Source: Dasyornis broadbenti (taxonomy: Eukaryota; Chordata; Aves; Passeriformes; Dasyornithidae). Taken from it: DNA of 64,000 nucleotides. Of this stretch, positions 60,475-64,000 are shown one piece after another (the stretch's first letter is position 1; each line of letters begins with the position of its first letter). Made by a program: the position numbers and the translations under genes. Below the pieces are notes generated by a model. It saw nothing but the letters and a program-made list of their open reading frames with translations, ran no database searches and was not told where the DNA came from. The stretch covers positions 259,226 to 323,225 of the forward strand of contig VZRN01005009.1 of NCBI GenBank assembly GCA_013397935.1, given 5' to 3'.

Positions 60475-60660
60475 ATACCAATACAGAAGCACTTTACATC
60501 CAGGGATCTCAAATATCTTGGCTCACGGAGTGTCACTGAGCAAGTTTCCTATGGGATGAAATGTATTGATAGCCCCATTGTACAATTTGGACATCTGCAA
60601 ATTAAATTGTTTTGCCAAAGGTCAGAAAGAGCATAAATTAGTGGCAGAACTAGGAAAAAA
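60475..60660 (-). repeat. MIR-type amniote SINE remnant, inverted, about 185 bp
   Basis: The plus strand follows the reverse complement of an amniote MIR-type SINE: 'aagcactttacatccaggga', 'tctcaaatatct', then 'agccccattgtacaatttgg', 'ttgttttgccaaaggtcaga' and 'aattagtggcagaactagga'. Both the 3' (gcactttaca) and central (cccaaggtca, gtggcagagc) blocks are present in order, which makes it the best-supported SINE here. Confidence 0.66.
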
Positions 60661-62954
60661 ACTCAATAGTATCTTCCCCACTCTCCATCCCAGGCTGCCC
60701 ATGGAAATGCAGAACAGCACTGAGTGGCTTCCTGTTTGGACATGTGGATTTGATTAAGGCAGGCCACAAGTTCCCAGAATTTTTGGCCAGGTGGTGACTT
60801 AGCTTTTGGGTGTTACAGAAACACAGCACCTCTGCCCTGCCCTCCTGCCACCCTGCAAACCCTCCTGTCCCATCCACAGCTACAGGCACAGAACAGGGAG
60901 GGAAGGAGATGGGAGTGGGAACGTGCAAGTAGAGGTAAGGGGTAGCACTAGACCACAGCACACCAATTTATTTTGGCTTGAACTGCTATGGAATCACAGG
61001 CTCAGTGGAAAATGCTCCTTCTAGAAATAGAGCCAGTATTCCCATCCCTTGAACAGACTCATAACTGAGACATAGTGTTATCCCATGTTTTAAACTCCTC
61101 TCCAACACCCAAAAAGCCTCTTCTCATTATAAAGGAGTAAGATTTGCTCTGTCTTCACAAAAGCTACAGAAATAAAAGCTACAGTTTTCTGCAGCAGCTG
61201 GTTTGGGGTGATTTTGTGGATCAAGGAGAGATGGCAGAAAATGTCACTGTCACAGTGACCCTGTTGGGCAGCCAACCAGGACCACTGGAGCACTCTCAGA
61301 GAGCCTTAGGAGTGCCTGGAAGTCACTTGAACCCTGGGGAAATGTGACTTTGCCAAGGAGCTCAGCAGTCCCTGTAGCACTACCAGAGGTTTCCAAGTCT
61401 GAGCCTTTCCAGAAAGCTGCTGGTCTGCCTCACTCGCCTGTTCCAAGCTGTCGGAACTGGAGCAGGTGAGACAACAAAGCACAAAAGTGCAGCTCAAATC
61501 TCCCCGGGTTGCACAACGGTGCTTCAAAGGGAACAAAGGCGGCAGCTGACAGCAAAGGAAATTTGGGCTTGGGACTGAAGTGCAGAAGTGAGAACTAGAA
61601 AGTATAAAAGTTTTTCCCATTTGACACACGAAAGTCAAGCAAGAAGCTGCCAGAGCTTTTACTGAGCCACACGGGAGATTAATAGAGGAATAACCTCCGT
61701 TTCCACTTACTATCCTGCTTAGATTGGGAAAGACTGTTTAGATGAAGACTCCCATTCTGCTGAAGAAAGCATATTTTCCAAGTAAACCCCATTTTGAGCA
61801 CATTAGCAGAAAAACAAGAGTATGGATAAACTGTAGTCCCACTTCACATTTCAAGTGCATCCGAAGTAAAACAGGAACTTCTCATTGCTTAGCAGGAAAG
61901 GAATATGTGCTTTTCTCTGGATTCATAAAAGAAATGGAAGCTGATCTAATATTTCTCCTTATTCTTTTAATTGTCTCATCATACAGTGGGTTCAATTACA
62001 GCTTGCAGAGACCTTGGAGGTACTTAGATGAGAGAAGCAACAGAAGCATTCACACAGTGTATTTTAGAAAAATATTATTTTCTTTCTACATGAGAATATG
62101 GAGAGGCACATGAAAATTGCTGTCTCTTTTTCCTACAGGCCACAGCCAAGAGCTAATGATTCATATGTAAAAGCAAAAATGCCATAATGCACTTAACCAG
62201 ATGTGGAAAGCTGAAAATGGAGGTGTCAGTGGATAGCTGTCCTTAGCTCCTCAGTGTTGCAGTCATCTCTTTCCTTAAGGCCTGGATTGGAAGAGTTTGA
62301 AACTTCTCCATCCCAAACAAAGACATCCCCTCTTGCTAAGAGAGTCAGTTCTTTTCAAAATAAATTGTTAGCTGGAATATTCTCTAGACTAGCTGTAAGC
62401 TCTTTGAAAATCCACTCTTTAACATTCACATAGAGCTTTGGTACCACCAAGTGCACCAAGAGGCAAACAATTACCTGAAGCAAACCTCACCAAAACACAC
62501 CCCTGAGCTCCTCAAGCCAAATCTCAGCACAAGAGCAAATTCTGCCAACATTTTTTTGTTTTACTTCTCAACCGCAGAGAGCTGAAGGGAGGCTCAGACA
62601 GAATGGAAATGTATGAAGTTACAGACTCTGCAAACATCCTCTCCTGGATCCAGCAATACCTGTGGAAAATGAGACAGCCTTCAGCCCTGTCAGCTTCCTA
62701 GGAAAATTGCTCATGGAAGCAGTGTATAGCAGGCAGAATTAGCAAAGGGCTGCTATTTACACCCTTTAAAATAGCCCTGCTCCATTAGCCTGGCATGGGA
62801 CCCCCACAAGCACCTCACTGGGACAGCTGGGGTGGCTGTGACAAGCAGAAGGGCAGGAGAGCAGCTGGAGCAGGTTGGTTCCAACCTCCTTCCCCACCTC
62901 ACCTGCTGTGCAATTCAGTATCTGTCTCCATCAAGAGAAGGGCATCTGGTTGTA
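60661..62954. other. Unique non-coding DNA
   Basis: No repeat recognised. The 123-codon plus frame at 61742-62113 contains a short hydrophobic stretch (LIFLLILLIV) but no domain and no sign of a gene around it. The GC-rich frames at 60650-60961 and 61306-61638 are equally anonymous. Confidence 0.4.
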
Positions 62955-63025
62955 GGGAAGTCAAGCCTCACACTCTGATGCACAATTTCAGTGTGATCTT
63001 GGGCAAATTGCTTGGATCCAGATCC
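62955..63025 (+). repeat. Possible MIR-like SINE core
   Basis: 'cagtgtgatcttgggcaaat' followed by 'tgcttgg' matches the MIR core order (gtgaccttgggcaagttactt). Flanks are too diverged to extend it. Confidence 0.45.
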
Positions 63026-63674
63026 TTCAGGGGACTTTTACAGAGCCTTAAGTTACTGCTCGGAATTATACACTTAAATAGCTTTGTCATCTCAGTTAAA
63101 ATTTCTCTGTGTTCCAGTTGTTTCAGTAAAAAATAAGACATCAACCCTTCCTTGCTTCTGTGGAATGCAATAGGAATAAAGACAGGTCTCTAAGATGCCA
63201 GGGTAAGTATCTACAGAGACACTTAATGAAGTTAAAAGAGTTTGTATTTAAATGTCATTTATAAAAAGAGGGTTTAGCTCAGCTTTCTGATCATACAGTG
63301 TCTGTCCTTTCCACAAACATCCTCACTTTTCAGTCATTAGTGACTGGACTGAGAGGAAGAGGTTTCAGAGAAATTAAAGACACTTAATGTTTTAAACGAA
63401 GGTACCTCTTCTACAAGAGCTTGGCGGTGTGTCCCACCACTGAGAAAACACATGGGACTAGCTCAGCCCTCACCAGGCACCAGGAACCCACAGGGTGAAG
63501 AGGCTTTAGCTCTGCCCCAAACACAGGAAAACTTCAGTCAGAAAATCCAGTGATGATACACACCAATACAGGGATCATGATTAATTGTTCCACTCTTTGC
63601 CAAACTTCTTGTTTAAAAATCCTTTTCATGCTTCAGCCTTTATCACTTTGCCTGGTGTTCACCTCTCTTTTGTG
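63026..63674. other. Unique DNA
   Basis: Nothing recognised. Confidence 0.4.
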
Positions 63675-63782
63675 AGCACTTTGAGGACATGGTTTAGTGG
63701 CAAACATGGTGGTGGTGCTGAGTTGGACCTGATAACCTTAAAGATATTTTCCAGCATTTACAATTCTGTGATTCTATGATTC
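63675..63782 (+). mobile_element. CR1: CR1 LINE 3' end, older variant
   Basis: Sense order: 'gagcactttgaggacatggt', 'ttagtggcaaacatggtggt', 'gctgagttggacctgataac', 'cttaaagatattttccagca', then the tail 'caattctgtgattctatgat'. Same variant as the inverted copy at 54812-54925. Confidence 0.88.
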
Positions 63783-64000
63783 ATTTATCTTTTCTTCTGC
63801 ATTTAATACAGGGTTACCAGACTGCATAGATAAATCTCCCCTTTTTTAGCAGTTCAGCAGCAACAATGAGGACAAACTACTGTCTACAGTCTCACATTCC
63901 CTGGCTAGTTCCATCCATATCTGAAATCCCTGCGTGCTCTCCCAGCCTGGCTCACAGAGGTTCTCACCCTGTAGTCTGTAATTTGTGAAGAGTCCCTATA
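63783..64000. other. Unique DNA to window end
   Basis: Nothing recognised. Confidence 0.4.

Noticed and set aside
61742..62113. 123-codon frame with a short hydrophobic stretch
   Set aside because: The hydrophobic stretch alone is weak evidence in AT-rich DNA (Ile/Leu/Phe codons are common), and nothing else supports a membrane protein gene.
1..64000. CRISPR array, tRNA, rRNA or known microRNA hairpins
   Set aside because: No regularly spaced repeats, no tRNA A/B-box pair in a cloverleaf, and no well-known vertebrate microRNA seed in a hairpin was found by eye.

Overview
The window reads as vertebrate, and specifically avian, non-coding DNA. The main evidence is about nineteen copies of the young type of the chicken-repeat-1 (CR1) LINE, recognised by their characteristic 3' ends, together with older, heavily decayed CR1 copies and ancient amniote SINE remnants. 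One CR1 variant here (13181-13412 minus, 28982-29234 plus) is, from memory, common in songbirds, so a passerine is the best guess; that is inference. There are no bacterial operons, no CRISPR array and no recognisable tRNA or rRNA gene.

I could not support any protein-coding gene. The longest gap-free open frames (up to about 172 codons) overlap CR1 copies or GC-rich sequence, or lack recognisable domains and splice context. The only recognisable coding remnant is a piece of CR1 reverse transcriptase on the minus strand at 29662-29904, inside a dead element. The window is best described as a long intergenic or intronic tract. Exons cannot be excluded without RNA data or a cross-species alignment.

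Layout. 1-18 kb: unique DNA with young CR1 copies at 1.4, 4.4, 8.0, 11.6, 13.2 and 14.9 kb, two SINE remnants, a 37-bp minisatellite at 8.5 kb, a TG/TA microsatellite at 10.6 kb, and conserved-element-like sequence at 5.6-5.9 and 6.65-7.3 kb. 18.5-19.26 kb: a 696-base assembly gap between a 13-bp GC-containing minisatellite and a pure GGAA microsatellite. 19.3-28.5 kb: mostly unique, with a double hairpin at 22.0 kb, regulatory-looking blocks at 22.6-22.9 and 23.9-24.1 kb, and an ancient CR1 at 25.0 kb. 28.5-30.2 kb: an ancient CR1 about 1.7 kb long, split by a young CR1. 30-46 kb: unique DNA with further CR1 copies, including an inverted pair at 40.9-41.7 kb, a polypyrimidine tract at 35.8 kb, and several pieces of palindromic repeat between 42 and 48 kb. 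46-64 kb: unique DNA, another ancient CR1 at 56.3-56.7 kb, SINE remnants, and two further regulatory-looking blocks at 57.9 and 59.2-59.8 kb.

No genes cooperate here. The biological content is a layered record of retrotransposition over possible developmental enhancers. I found no previously undescribed gene system and do not claim one. All repeat assignments rest on remembered consensus sequences and need RepeatMasker confirmation.
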